Below are positions 35,788-48,539 of a DNA stretch of 64,000 nt, piece by piece. A model generated the notes under the pieces. That model was not told where the DNA came from and did no database searches. It saw nothing but the letters and a program-made list of their open reading frames with translations. The stretch's first letter is position 1; the number at the start of each line of letters is the position of its first letter. The DNA is from Coffea arabica. Taxonomy: Eukaryota > Streptophyta > Magnoliopsida > Gentianales > Rubiaceae. The stretch covers positions 12,604,001-12,668,000 of the forward strand of contig NC_092312.1 in assembly GCF_036785885.1 (NCBI RefSeq). Reading direction: 5' to 3'. The position numbers and the translations under genes are program-made.

Positions 35788-38700
35788 CTAGGCATTGTGC
35801 CCCGCGATTTTTGTGGGGTGTCCATTATTGATTGTTTAAGAATAATGTTAGATTTATTTAATAATTAATATTTAGAGTGTTTTATATGATAGTAGGGTTG
35901 GAATAATAAATAGAGGAACAATATATTGGATTAATATATTTATAAATAGATATTTGTATTTAATTTTTTAAGAGTAACATGATGTAAATATTATTTAAAT
36001 TAATGGAATGTAAATCATTTTTTAAGAGTTGAGATAAATTAATAATTCAAATAATTTCGATATGTTTATTTTTATATTGTTAAATATAAGTGGAAGTAGA
36101 ATAAAGAAAATTTAGGGAACAGATAATTGCTATGTGCAAGAAGCTGTAGTGGACACGTTTAATTATAATTGTTGGATAAAGTATCTGCTAGTTGATAATT
36201 GTTTTCATTGAGTAGGGTGAACATGATGACACTTCTTTCGTGTAAGAAGTGTTTTTGTGGGAATATTGGCCAACTTTCTGTTATTTCTATTCCTTCTAGT
36301 TGAAAGATCCATCGAGTTTTAGCATGATTGCAATTGATGACTCTTATGTTGTCTGTTTGTATATGCGAGGGTATATCACCAATGAGTACCTGAGATAGAA
36401 AATAGGGAAAAAATATATTTGTATTATGAAATGATAGTAGCAATGTAGTGTATGAATTATATTGATTGAAATGTAATTTGTATGAAACTCACCAAAGATT
36501 CAAGATCGTGCGATAGATAGTGGAAGAATTTAGTATTAGAAAAACTAAAAGAAAAGAACTATAGTGAAGAATATAAATTCATAAATATAATATATACAAA
36601 ATAAGGATTTTTAACAATTTGAAATTATAAATTTATAATCATATATTTGTATTTATTGATGAATAATTGTTTTTTGAATCAATAAATATTGGATTGATTT
36701 ATTTTTTAAGTTTATATATATTAGATACATGTCAAGTACATATGATTTTCATTCATTTGTATCAATACGAAATAACATAATCAATTTATATATATTGACT
36801 GGATACACATAAAATTTGTATTCATTTGCATATATTAGATGCATGTAGGATATTTAGCGATTTGCATATTTTTTCATATTTAATATTTTTGCTAATATAT
36901 ACATTTTGGAGAAAATTAATTAAATTTATATTTATTAGATACATGTTAAGTACGTATGATTTTCATTGATTTGTATTAATACGAAACAGTATAATTGATT
37001 TATATATACTGATTAGATACACATAGAATTTTTATTCATCTGCATATATTAGATGTACGTAGGTTTTTTAGGAATTTCCATATTTTTTCATATTTAATAT
37101 TTTTGCTAATATATATATTTTGGAGAAAATTAATAAACAAGTGAATAAATATAAAAGAAGGCTATTTTATGTATTAGATGTGCATAGCATTTTTAGTGAT
37201 TTGCATATTTTTTAATAGTTAATATTTTTATCAATATACACACTTTAGATAAAATTAATAAATAAGTGAGTTAATAAATAAGCAGATAAATATAAAGAAG
37301 GAAGGAAAATTATAAATATAGAAATAGTCTCAAAATTATAATTACTTGATATAAATAACACTTATTATACGTTAATACAATGTAGTATTATTAATTTATA
37401 TATATTAGATATACGATAAACACATATAATTTTCATTGATCTGCATTAATATAAAACAACATAATCGATTTATATATAATGATCAGATACATATAGAATT
37501 TTTATTCGTTAGTATGTATTAGATATACATAGGATTTTTAGTGACCTGTGCAATTTTTTGATATTTAATATTTTTTCAATGCACACACTTTTGACAAAGT
37601 TAATAAATAAGTGAGTTAATAAATAAGTGGATAAATATAAAGAAGGATGGAAAATTATAAACATAGAAATAGTGTCAAAATTATAATTATTTCACATAAA
37701 TAACACTTATTATATGTTAATACAAAGTAGTATTATTAATTTATATCTATTAGATTCATGATAAACATATATGATTTTCATTGATCTGCATTAATACAAA
37801 ACACCATAATCGATTTATATATATTGATATATATATTGATTAATATGTTTGTGTATATAGCAACCTGCATTTTTTTATATTTAATATGTTTGTTAATATA
37901 CACATTTTAGAGATGCACGTAGGATATTTAGCGATTTGCATATTTTTTCATATTTAATATTTTTGCTAATATATACATTTTGGAGAAAATTAATTAAATT
38001 TATATTTATTAGATACATGTTAAGTACATATGATTTTCATTGATTTGTATTAATACGAAACAGTATAATTGATTTATATATACTGATTAGATACACATAG
38101 AATTTTTATTCATCTGCATATATTAGATGTACGTAGGTTTTTTAGGAATTTCCATATTTTTTTCATATTTAATATTTTTGCTAATATATGTATTTTGGAG
38201 AAATTAATAAATAAGTGAATAAATATAAAAGAAGACTATTTTATGTATTAGACGTGCATAGCATTTTTAGTGATTTGCATATTTTTTTTAATAGTTAATA
38301 TTTTTGTCAATATACACACTTTCGACAAAATTAATAAATAAGTGAGTTAATAAATAAGCGGATAAATATAAAGAGGGAGAGAAAATTATAAATATAGAAA
38401 TAGTCTCAAAATCATAATTATTTGATATAAGTAACACTTATTATATGTTAATACAAGGCAGTATTATTAATTTATATATATTAGATATAGGTTAAACACA
38501 TATAATTTTCATTGATCTGCATTAATACAAAATAGCATAATCGATTTATATATATTGATTAGATACATATAAAATTTTTATTCGTTAGTATGTATTAGAT
38601 ATACATAGGATTTTTAGTGACCAACATAATTTTTTGATATTTAATATTTTTTTTTCAATACACACACTTTTGACAAAGTTAATAAATAAGTGGATAAATA

Positions 38701-39734
38701 TAAAGAAGGACAGAAATTATAAACATAAAAATAGTGTCAAAATTATAATTATTTCACATAAATAACACTTATTATATGTTAATACAAAGTAGTATTATTA
38801 ATTTATATATATTAGATGCATGCTAAACATATATGATTTTCATTGATCTGCATTAATACAAAACACCATAATCGATTTATATATATTGATTAGATACATA
38901 TAGAATTTTTATTCATTTGTATGTATTAGATGTATATAGGATTTTTAGCGACTTGCATATTTTTTTTGATATTTAATATGTTTGTGTATATAGCAACCTG
39001 CATATTTTGTTTATATTTAATATGTTTGTTGATATACACATTTTAGAGAAAGTTAATAAGTAAGCGAATAAATATAAAAAAGTGATAAAATTGTAAACAT
39101 AAAAATACGTTGGTCAATATACACGGCTTGAAAATTAAGATAATATTTTTTATTTTATAAATATTAAATTACTATAATACATTTTTCCAAAAGAATTTTA
39201 AAAAATAGCAGTATATCTAGTTTAGTAAACGATTTGAACACTTCCGCATATAGCATTTTTATTGATTTGCATAATTTTTTGAAAATCAATATCTTTGTTA
39301 ATATATAAAAAAGCAGAGGAAATTATATTTTGAAGAAGGAAACGTTTACAAAGTTAAAGAAGGAAGTTATACGTTGAAGGAAGTTAATTAATAAAATTGA
39401 TAAATTAATATATCTAATTTTTGTCAATAGAGTCCGATAACAATTGCAACAGCGAAAGATGGACAGGAAACAAAAGGGTCCGATAACATATTGCAGCAGC
39501 GAAGGATGGACAGCAAACAAAAGGACAAAACTGAGCATAAAATTACAAAGAAACCAGGACAAGGGCACAATTGGAAGAAGGGAACAAAAGCAGAAATGAG
39601 CAAAAAGGCACCAGCAGCCAAAGGGGCTGCACGGAAGCTGGAAAGGATCAAAAAGGACGAAATCAGCTGCGAAACCACAGCGAAACCGGCACAATCAACT
39701 GTAGATTTGGCTTCGCGGCTTTTTGTAGTTTAGA
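35788..39734 (-). mobile_element. Non-autonomous Helitron, about 3.9 kb
   Basis: On the minus strand it starts TCTAAACTACAAAAAGCCGC after a host A. It ends with a hairpin (CCCCACAAAAATCGCGGGG) followed by CACAATGCCTAG and a host T, matching the Helitron 3' signature of hairpin plus CTAG. There is no target duplication. The 5' 300 bp are GC-richer with a 46-bp double repeat at 39432-39523; the rest is AT-rich tandem repeats. No Rep/helicase is encoded. Termini were found by eye, so the pairing of the two ends is probable, not proven. Confidence 0.6.
36780..39060. repeat. AT-rich tandem duplication, 1074-bp offset, with inner sub-repeats
   Basis: AGGATATTTAGCGATTTGCA at 36847 recurs at 37921, and about 1 kb on each side aligns with small indels. 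Within each copy, shorter modules recur (TTTTCATTGATCTGCATTAAT, GATTTATATATATTGAT, AATAAGTGAGTTAATAAATAAG), so the structure is hierarchical. It fills the middle of the Helitron at 35788-39734. Confidence 0.8.
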
Positions 39735-39743
39735 TAGCTTCCG

Positions 39744-42700
39744 GTTCCTATTTTTCGGTTTGTTATTAATGGTTATTTATGGTGGAACTTGGAAGACCTT
39801 CTTGCTTGTGTTTCCATTTCGGTCTTTTCTTGGTATTTTGCAGTGAAACGTTTTGACTGCTTTGCCCTCTCCCCTCTCCTGTATATGTCAAGAATAGTTG
39901 GATAGAAAAGTCAAACAGGGTAACTTTTTAAGTACACATCTTGGGCGAGGAGATTGGCAAACAACCGCAGAGGATTGAATTAGGATTTTTAATTTGTGTT
40001 TTGGGTAGGGCGAGGGGAATAACTGGGGCAGATAACATCAGCTGACATGAGTATTTCATTTGAAAATCCCATTGTTGGTGATATAGGTGGAGATCAGGAA
40101 GATTCTTTAGGGGCTTCACCACCCCAAAAGAAGCACAAGCTTGATGATAAAGAATGCCATGGTGCCAAGGAGAAGGAAAAGGAGATGCCAACATCAGAAA
40201 AGGATTCCTGTTGTTCAAATGAAATTTTTACCATTTCTGATGAGCAATTTGAGAAATTGAAGTTGGACTATTGCCCCGAAGGGGTCGAAGAGATTGATCA
40301 AGATGTATGGACCAAGTATTTTAAAGAGATCGAGGAGAGTGAGGTATTTATGTGTGGTATTTGTGATGTTCTGCATTGTTTTTTCTTTTGCCCCCCCCCC
40401 CCCCCCCCCCCCTTTGTCTCTCTTAATCTAGATTGATCTTATTTGGGGCATCATTCCTTTGTGTTAGGGTTTTGACATTTATCATTATCCTGGTCTATGT
40501 TTGATGGCTCGATTTACTCCCCTGGATGTTGACAATTTCTCGAGCGACTTGGCTGAACCGTCAAAAGCTGCAATTGTGCATTTCAACAAAGAAAAAGTAA
40601 ATGTTCCAAAAATTAATTTTTCTTTTACTCTTTTCCTCTGTTAATATTTATCACTTTTTACAGCTGCATTAGTCTGTTACCTATTTCAAGTGAATTAAAC
40701 AGTAAAATCTTTCAGATTAAGAATTACAAATTGGAAAAGGTTGAGAAGGCAAATGCACAACTTGGCGGTGCTGGTGTCAATTACTACATAACCTTTCAAG
40801 CCAAGGATTTTGTTACTAATGCTTTTGATACCTTCCAAGCCTTAGTCTGGAACGGGTGGAATCCAGAATCTATTGATGTGCAATTCTGCCGGCTCAAATC
40901 AGTTCCTGCAACTTGACCTATGCTGTTCCAGGTAATTCAATCTAATTGGGTTTCTGATATTGGTTTTGAACTTTTATGAGTTATCAGTTTATAGGTGGAA
41001 ATTAGGAATTCGCTAGAATAGCAGCATGATCTCCACACTGTGTTTTCCTGTGTTTTTCTTCCATATACTGGGTAAGTATAATGAGCCCATGTCTCATGAT
41101 TTTAGAAAGATACCAAAAGTCAGCAGTGGAGGTCCTTCTGGAACAATTTATTCAGGAACTTTCTCCATGGTTTATATCGTACTTCCTCTGCTATGTCCAC
41201 ACAAATAACTTTACAGAAATCTACTAAGTTGATGATATAGTCGGCTTCTTCCTCCTCAGGGTTGTCATATAGTGAAATCTGGTCTTGACATGAAAACTAC
41301 GGTTGGCAGTTGACTAATATGCTGGTTCTACAATCATCAGAGTTCTAGTCTATGAGTCTGTTAAGTTGACATATGGTTTTTGCTGGGTGTAATCATGGGC
41401 ATGCTACATGCATGTTTTGAGGCTTGATGTGGGTTTGATTTTGTTGTTGTTGCAATCTTTATGCAAAGCAACAATTATTGTCTTGGCTGCTGCTATACAT
41501 TGACTTGTTATGGATGTGGGATATTCAGCTCTGTCTTTCAAAAACTTCAAATTTGTTGCCTAGTCCGAACCCTTTGTTGCTATTGAATATGCTATTCTTG
41601 GATGCAAAGGTAATTTAGGTGTGGTGGGGAGGCTATTTTGTCACTTTGTTGCAGATAATCTGTACTTCATTTTTTCTGGTGATTTTAGTTTGCGAGGGAC
41701 TCGAATAGGCATAACATGTTGTGTAATGTCTTGTTTTTCTGGTGTGGCATAATATATATGTTCTGATTACAAGTCAACTTTGTTGCATAACTACACATGC
41801 TATTGGAATTAAAGATTGCTACTTTTCACAATCATCAAGGTTAACTGGAAATGTTGCTTGGCATTTTAGTATGTGTTTCATATCTCACATGTTGCTTGAT
41901 TTTAGCATTTCGTTCCCATATAATCTGGTAGTAATGCTGCTCATGCAATGTACATATTCTAATTAAGGCGCAATTTTAAGTTTTTGAGTTTATTGTTTGT
42001 GATGTTTCCAAGTTTGTAAAGTGCATTATATATATATATTTTTTGTTTGTGGACCTTTTTGTGTTTCAGTTTGTTCTTTTAGCTTATGAATTCTTGTTCA
42101 GTTGCTGCGTTCATTTTGGTGGCTGTAATATCACAAATCTACAGGTGCCCTTTTTGCTTTTAGAAGAAATGTATCCTCGCAAACTTTCTGAAACTAAAAT
42201 TTCTCATCTGCAATCAACTTTAAGGTTATTAAAGGAGTTTAAAGACTTAAAAGAAAATTTATGTGAATTGATAGGCCAATTATGTTCTGCAAGTATAAAT
42301 GAAGTTTGATGAGCTTCAAAGATCCATGTTTACTAACTTGGTATTCAACTTTAGAATCTTTGAGTCCACTGCCAACAACATTGAACCAAAAGATAAGTGA
42401 ATTTGACAAGCCTGTGAATGTGATTTTGGATCCCTGCAGACTGTAGAATATGCCTCTCTGCTAGAATTTATTAGCAAAACCAAGTATGGGAGAGGTTTAT
42501 CGCATGTAGCTAAACATTTATGCAGAATTTGTTTGTTTCAATCCTGTGTTGATATGCTCCTCTAAGAAGGGTAGTGTGTTGTATATATTGTCTTGGCAAA
42601 AACTCACTGGATAAGATAATTAGGGCAGAGGCTTATGATCTATAGCTAAAGTTTTAAGAACTGGGCATATTTGATCCTATGAGGAGGACGGTTGGATTTA

Positions 42701-43417
42701 TTAGTTACTTTATTCAACTTGACAAAATGCTTTAGCTGCAATCTTGTGGCTGCCTTGATTGTCAAGTAAGGCCTTGCCCGTACTAGTTCTATGGTAATTC
42801 TTGGCACCTGGCCAGTTCTCTTTCCGAGTCGATGATAAACAAGTTGAAATTGTTGTTGTTTAATAAATGTCATTCACAGGTTTTCTGTTAAACGTGCAGG
42901 TTATGGAGATTGTTCCATATCGCACTATTAGTTTGCTTCTTTTTAGCTGATATAGATGACTAATGTATGTAAGAAATAGAACTTTGTTTGATGAAGTTAG
43001 ATGGCTGCTGGCTGAAGCAGATTGCTGCTAAGGTTCTTGAACTTAGTAACAGGAGACTTGATTCGTGACAAATTTGGCTGTCATGTAAGTTCTGTATGTG
43101 GCACCAAATCTCACCTTGGATGCTGGATGACACACTTTGTGCTGTTGAAGTTCTTGAACTTCGATTATGACTTGATTTTGCTGATAACTGGTTATTTTAC
43201 TTAAAGTGTGTGGGATTACATTCAACGGGCTGTGTTAGTCTGTCAACGTTGCTACACATTTTGCTATTGGGCATTCTAGATCGTATTACATGTGATTTTG
43301 CTTTTACTTGGCTATCTTGAGAAGTGGATGATGTTTTAATTGTTTTTAGGAGATTAGGAAAATTTGTTGGATTGGGAAACATGTGAGAGCACAAATCTTC
43401 CAAGGAAGAAATGAGTG
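39744..43417. repeat. Duplicated block B' (mate of 23298-27897)
   Basis: This is the same content and orientation as block B but without the MULE-like insertion, and with about 190 bp at 42545-42735 that B lacks. It begins ten bases after the Helitron end and stops at GAAATGAGTGC before unrelated sequence. Confidence 0.9.
40047..40916 (+). CDS. Cystatin-like domain protein, copy 2, three exons
   Basis: Exons 40047-40343, 40468-40596 and 40716-40916 encode 208 residues, with the same splice phases as the copy at 24726. The open frame is intact. Changes from copy 1 include SISFENPIVGD near the start, QLGGAG in place of QLCGAG in the first binding loop, and loss of three residues in the second hairpin (VWNGWNPESIDV). 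The QxVxG inhibitor motif is again imperfect. Intron 1 contains a run of 22 C at 40391-40412 where copy 1 has a short T/C stretch. Both copies keep open frames with only modest change, so they may be expressed, but nothing here shows expression. Confidence 0.8.
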
Positions 43418-43878
43418 CCCTGCAGTTCTCAATTCAGATTTAGCCAATGAAGTCTCTTTCGAGCTCAGCCCCATGTGTTAGCTTACAATGTCCGAGTAAT
43501 GCAACAATCGACTATAAACTCGTCTTTATTAATGACAGTGCAACTGTTCTAAACAATAAAAAGAAAAATTAGAGAAAAGTAAAGGATATCAAGTTCCTTA
43601 AAAATTTTGGTTGTCTTCGTTTGACTCTAATTCCTTCCTAAACGAGGAACAAATTATTAGAAGAAAATTACCCAAGAATACGCTCCAAGCCTTCCAACGG
43701 CTGTTATTTTATAGTTTTGAGTTTATGTGTGTTGGTATTAACTATTCAAAATTTATTACGAATTATAACCTACCCAGATTTCTGATGACGAGCTCATATT
43801 TTGTCTACTGATGACATTTTGTGTCAGCAAGGTAGTCGTTATATTCTATCACAGTATTGCCCCTTCAAAGCTTCCACC
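43418..43878. other. Unique stretch between block B' and the membrane-protein gene
   Basis: No recognisable coding content. The last 100 bp may be 5' UTR or promoter of the following gene. Confidence 0.35.
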
Positions 43879-44931
43879 ATGACGGACCAGCACGAGACGC
43901 GAGACGGAAAACCCAACAAAAACCTTCCTCAACCTTCTTCCGAGAAATTCCCAGTTGGATCCTCTGGTAGCGGGTTCTCTTCCGGGCCAAAGTACCCGAA
44001 CCCACCTGAGACGACTAACCCGGACCCGGCCACTCTCAGGGAGCAGTGGAGGTATGCTACTAGGCAGTATAGTAGATGGTATTCTCAAGCTTGGGGCGCC
44101 GCTATACTTGCGGGTAGAGGTGGCAATTTGTCCCAAGTCCCAATGGGTTACCCATGCCCATTGAGACTTTGGGCGGGATGGGTATTGAAATTTAATATTG
44201 GGTTTAAAATGGGACAAATCCCAATTGTACCCATTAATTGATGGGAAATTTTGGAAAATGCTTGGGTACCCATTGGGCTCAAATAGCAAGGGCTCCGTTT
44301 GGATTAACTATTTTTTAGGGGTGTTTTTGAAATATTTTATTGTATTAGTGTATATGAAAAATTTTTACTATAAAATTTTTTTGAAATATTTGATATACTA
44401 ATATGGATGAAATGTTTTTTGAGTTATTGTATATTACTGTAACATTGTATTTGAAAAACTTATTTTTTGAAAAAATAGCCAATCCAAACGGAGTCTTAGA
44501 TTCAAAAATTATCTTTAACAATTTTTATAGTCATGATTGTATATCTATCTTTTCCTTTATTTGTTAATCCAATTTTTAGTGATAATCCTGAGTATAAAGC
44601 ACTTGCATGTTTATTTAATAAAACTAAAAGAAATTTAATAAATCAAAAATATTAAAATTATATAAAAAATAAAAAAATAAATTAAAGAAAAAATATATAT
44701 AGAAAATATATTTGGGTATTGGGCGGGATCAATCTAAACCCATCCCAAAGTGATCCCGCCCAAATTAGTCCCAAAACATATATGGGTAAGGTTGGGCCCA
44801 AACCCATATGACTCGGTTCCATCTTAAACCCAAGCAAATCCCGCCCATCCCGCCCATTTTGCCACCTCTACTTGCGGGTCTGTCTTTCTTTGCTCTTGGT
44901 TGGATAATTAAGGGTTCTACAAAATTAAGGT
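43879..44931 (+). pseudogene. Small single-pass membrane protein gene, disrupted by a hAT MITE
   Basis: The ATG at 43879 has a good context (CCACCATGAC). The protein has a hydrophilic Pro/Ser/Gly-rich N-terminus (about 50 residues), then EQWRYATRQYSRWYSQAWGA leading into a hydrophobic helix. The frame is broken in that helix by the MITE at 44115-44870; after it the same frame resumes with LSFFALGWIIKG, completing one membrane span. The match to block A' starts at 44932, so the true C-terminus may be lost. The function is not known to me. The target duplication shows the insertion is the cause of the break. Confidence 0.65.
44115..44870. mobile_element. hAT-type MITE, 756 bp, inside a coding exon
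   Basis: Ends are TAGAGGTGGCAATTTG and, inverted, CATTTTGCCACCTCTA, classic hAT MITE termini. The 8-bp duplication CTTGCGGG flanks it perfectly (44107-44114 and 44871-44878). Subterminal regions contain many GGGTACCCAT / GGGCGGGAT words. No transposase is present. Confidence 0.92.
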
Positions 44932-44961
44932 TGCGAAATTTGGAACAAATTCTAACCAGAT

Positions 44962-45147
44962 TTAGAGCCAAGAACGTTGTGATATCACCCCAAACTCAAA
45001 CTTACCCAACTTGTAATCGTCTCCTTCTTTTGTCAAGGCTTGAATAATGGAAGCATAATCCCCTTCAAAGATACAGCCCGTAAATTTTTGCAAGTCGAAC
45101 AGCTTTGCGTGCAGCCACCTCCCATAAATTACCCAACCATAAAACAT
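44962..45147 (-). pseudogene. RNase H-like fragment, uninterrupted copy
   Basis: The frame reads KLFDLQKFTGCIFEGDYA, SIIQALTKEGDDYKLGKF, then FGVISQRSWL and a stop. The EGD..SIIQAL core resembles plant RNase H-like domains of LINE origin. It is the pre-insertion form of the scrap at 21395. Confidence 0.4.
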
Positions 45148-45590
45148 AACCGTTGCAAGAAAGAGCCTTATATATATATATATATATTTGAGAATTTAGC
45201 TCTTACTTTCTAAATCTTGTGAGAGTATTTTAACATTTTGACCTAACATCAGCATAAACTTACACATCCATTTACAATAATAAGAACCCCCGTCAGTAAT
45301 TTGAAGTTTACATGTAAATGAGAGAAAATAAAAAAGAAAGAAGAACTCAAATCAGTACCAGCAGGTAGAGAAACAAATATGTATGATAAGCATAAACTTA
45401 CGTTATGGGATACAAAACATACCTTGAATTGATAATCACATATGTATGTTGTCAACTTGGTGGCTATCCGAATACTGAACTACAGAGATGGAGAGATAAA
45501 GACATGAAGAGAAAACAGAAAGTCTTTTGAATTGAAACGCCCTATTAAACTATCTGAGGGTTGCTAATTTAGGTGATTTCCTAGAAATTT

Positions 45591-45654
45591 AGGTGGAGCC
45601 TTCATCTGATCTGCATCTGTCATTTGTTCTTGTTCTCTGCAAAAGGTGTAGGCC
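45591..45654 (-). pseudogene. UGT gene scrap, second copy
   Basis: Nearly identical to 22018-22080 and matching the UGT gene at 18148-18205, followed by a shorter (GT)n run. Confidence 0.7.
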
Positions 45655-45827
45655 AGAAGGAAGTGTGTGTGTGTTCAATTATCGATTTCTCTATTGCTGC
45701 AATTATTGAATTCAGCCAGACAAATTCCTTTTTTTTTTTTTCAACCTATAAATCATTGGTAGTTCTGTACTTGCCCCTTTCTCTATCATCGGTTGAGGTG
45801 AATCGAGGAACCTTAATTTCTTCCAGG

Positions 45828-46045
45828 AAACAAAATACAAGTTCGAGAAGGTTGAGAATGCGAACTCATAAATTTGGTATTGTGGTGTCAAGGAAACTAT
45901 CACATAACCTTCCAAGCCTACGATTCTCCTGCTGCTGATGCTGTTGATACCATCCAAGGTTTGGAGCCCACTATTAGATGATTCATAACCTGCCGTGTAG
46001 GCTCCAAAAGTGGCCCACAATGTCACATTAAAATCTCAAGGAAAG
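45828..46045 (+). pseudogene. Degenerate cystatin-like exon, second copy
   Basis: It begins with YKFEKVENANS like the functional exons, then a base change and a small deletion give a stop and frameshift (CATAAATT here against CACAAAATT at 22150). The later part still reads as ITFQAYDS in another frame. Confidence 0.6.
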
Positions 46046-46228
46046 GAGAACGCCACATGACATTGATGAATTGAACATTTACGTGCTTACATAAATCGGA
46101 GTCGAATGTAACATTTTTATTACAAACATATACAAACTATCTAAAATGAATTGGAATGTGTTCGAAAATTATTAAATAGTTTAAAAATAGTTATACTGGC
46201 ACATTGGTTTTCGAGTTAGATATTTTGT

Positions 46229-46555
46229 ACTCCATCCGTCTCATAAAAATAAGCTTATTTTCACCGCTGGTTTTCTAGTTATATATTTTGCACTCCATCT
46301 CATAAAAATAAGCTTATTTTCACTTTTAAACATATTAAGATGATAGTTATTGGGATCCTTTTTGGTTAGTAGTTTTCTTATATGCCCCCTTCTATTAATA
46401 CTTGTTTTAGTATTGTATTTAATACTTCTGGTAGAATGGATGACTAATACATTCATATACTAATTTATCCTTTCAAAAAAGGAAACAATTCTATAATTTG
46501 GAACAAACACAAAAGAAAAGTTGTCACATCCTCACGGGACGTAAGAAGTAGTAGT
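46229..46555. mobile_element. Possible Stowaway-type (Tc1/mariner) MITE
   Basis: The left end TACTCCATCCGTCTCATAAA has the Stowaway form, and the right end inverted reads TACTACTTCTTACGTCCCGT. TA is found at both edges. The block CTCATAAAAATAAGCTTATT occurs twice inside the left end. Confidence 0.4.
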
Positions 46556-46889
46556 ATGCAAAGTGGAAAATCTCATTTCTTTTTTATTAGGTAAAGGCAA
46601 TCGGTTTGTGATCATGGACAGAATTAGAGGGGCCCCCAGAATTTTATAAAATTAGGTTTTCCTCTCTTAGATTATTGAAATTTTTAAAAAAAATCTTTAT
46701 AAGTTAAACATTTTGACTAGTAAAAATCAGAAAATATTTTACATTATATACTTAAATAAATATATATATATTAAAATCTAAAAAATCTATTATTTCAAAA
46801 GATTAATCCTTATTAAATTAACTAAAAACATAAAACACATTTTTTTGAGAATAAATTACATATTTTACCACTCAAACTCAAGCACGAAC

Positions 46890-47056
46890 TTCACTTCAAT
46901 TTGCTTCTCGAGCTCCTTATACTTTATACGAGTCGAGTTCAAACTTTAATATCAGAGATTCATCAAGTTCAAGCTTAGATTATATAGTTCCAGCTCGAGC
47001 TTGAACATGCTAGTATTCAAGTTCGATTGAACTTGTTGACAGTTGACACCCCTATT
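46890..47056. mobile_element. Right end of a hAT-like element
   Basis: It ends TTGACAGTTGACACCCCTA, which inverted is TAGGGGTGTCAACTG, a common hAT terminus. The inside is rich in GAGCTCGAG / CAAGTTCGA words like those near 290-380. The left end was not found. Confidence 0.3.
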
Positions 47057-48480
47057 TTTAGAAAGAAAGTTACACTATATATTTGATCATAAAAGGAAAT
47101 TCTTAAACACATTATTGTTGAAGTTTGTATACAAAATGAAGAATAAAAAGATGCATAGCTAACAAAGAAAAAGAGAGGAAGAAAAAGGTTTAAAAAAAGG
47201 TTATTAGACCATATCCTTGTAATGAGGATATTATTGTCTTTTTGCTTTGCATAAACAGAGTCTTTTGCCAAAATAACCTTGTTTGTCAAAAAACATTCCT
47301 ACAATTATTCAACTCCAAATTTTATTACTAATCTAATCTTTTGACCATATCTCCTAACAAATACCAACCTCCTCTATGTTTTTTCAGTCAAATTCTCTAA
47401 AATCGGCAACTTCTTGTCAACATCATTAGCAACACATGAGGTCTAAAATAAAAGCACAAGTCTCCCATCCTTAATCTTACTTGCTATTCCTCCAATATAG
47501 CCATGTGCATAATGAATTCCCACCCATTGTTGTACAACAAAAAATCAAAACTAAAACCATAGAAAGAGTCAATAGAATAAACAAGTGAAGGAGACTTTTG
47601 TACAAACATACTGTTAATTCCAATTTCGTTGGATTTGTAGTGAGTTTCTCTTTTTTATTTAAAATAAGGAGGACATCAGAAAGAGAAAATCACCAGAATT
47701 GGAATGGAGGTGAATAATCAAATTTTAGATTTTGGGCCCATTTATGGAGGCATACTTAGGTTGAGGTTGAAGTATCCAAAACTTTTCAGATGAGAGAAAT
47801 TGTAGAAGAGTGACAAATAGAGATAGAGTATTCTAATCAAAAAAGGGATGATGGATTCATTTTAGATTGTATTAATGGCTAATGAAAGGGCTTATTCATT
47901 TTCGTTTGATTCTTATTGGATGGATGGTAGAAAATGTTACTATGGGAATAAAGTATGAAATTGAAACACTCTAGGAATATTCTGTTCAAAAAATTTTGTA
48001 CTAAGGGACATATAACTTAAGCAATAGAAACAAATTAAAGGATAACCCACTTCCTTGATTTTAGAAATAAGCCAAGGATAATCTACTTTCTTGATTTTAG
48101 AAATGAACCATACTACATATGAATAGAAACAAATTAAAGGACAACCCAACATATGGCTTAAGCGACAGAAACAAATTAAAGGATAACTTATTTCCTTGAT
48201 TTTAGGGATTTTCATATTTATATATCCCTTACTAATGTCATGATTTACAATTGCGTCTTGTAGGTAGACTCTTAGGCATTCCTATGTTTGTATATCCTAG
48301 TAATATCATGATTTAGAGTTACCTATCCTCTTGGTTGAGCATCTTCAAACCTCTCCTTTGTCTTGAATCCGGAAAAAAAATCAATCCTCTCCTTCCCCTT
48401 GAACTTGGAAAAAAAAAATCTATCAAGCTGATTAAGACGAATCGAAAAAGTAGACTGAACTTGACTTAAGGTAAGGAAGC
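47057..48480. repeat. Intergenic DNA with imperfect tandem repeats at 48010-48320
   Basis: ACAAATTAAAGGATAAC and TTCCTTGATTTTAGAAAT recur three times between 48028 and 48210, and TATATCC..ACTAAT.TCATGATTTA twice after that. No gene is recognised from 47057 to 48480. Confidence 0.5.
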
Positions 48481-48539
48481 GAGTGTTGAAAAACACTTCT
48501 TCTTCACAGTCTGCCTATCCATTAATGGTTTTTTTATCA

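Larger units (their letters stand above)
44932..46050. repeat. Duplicated block A' (mate of 20656-22340)
   Basis: Same orientation as block A, but it lies downstream of B' whereas A lies upstream of B. It lacks the 654-bp insert, and has 45688-45839, which A lacks. Confidence 0.85.

Noticed and set aside
39491..39733. Lys-rich open frame near the Helitron 5' end
   Set aside because: Low-complexity sequence arising from a 46-bp double repeat; no domain resemblance.
43849..44289. 146-residue minus-strand open frame opposite the membrane-protein exon
   Set aside because: It is an antisense shadow of the coding exon and runs into the hAT MITE.
47940..48215. Minus-strand open frame with repeated IKEVGYPLICFY words
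   Set aside because: Produced by imperfect tandem repeats of non-coding DNA.
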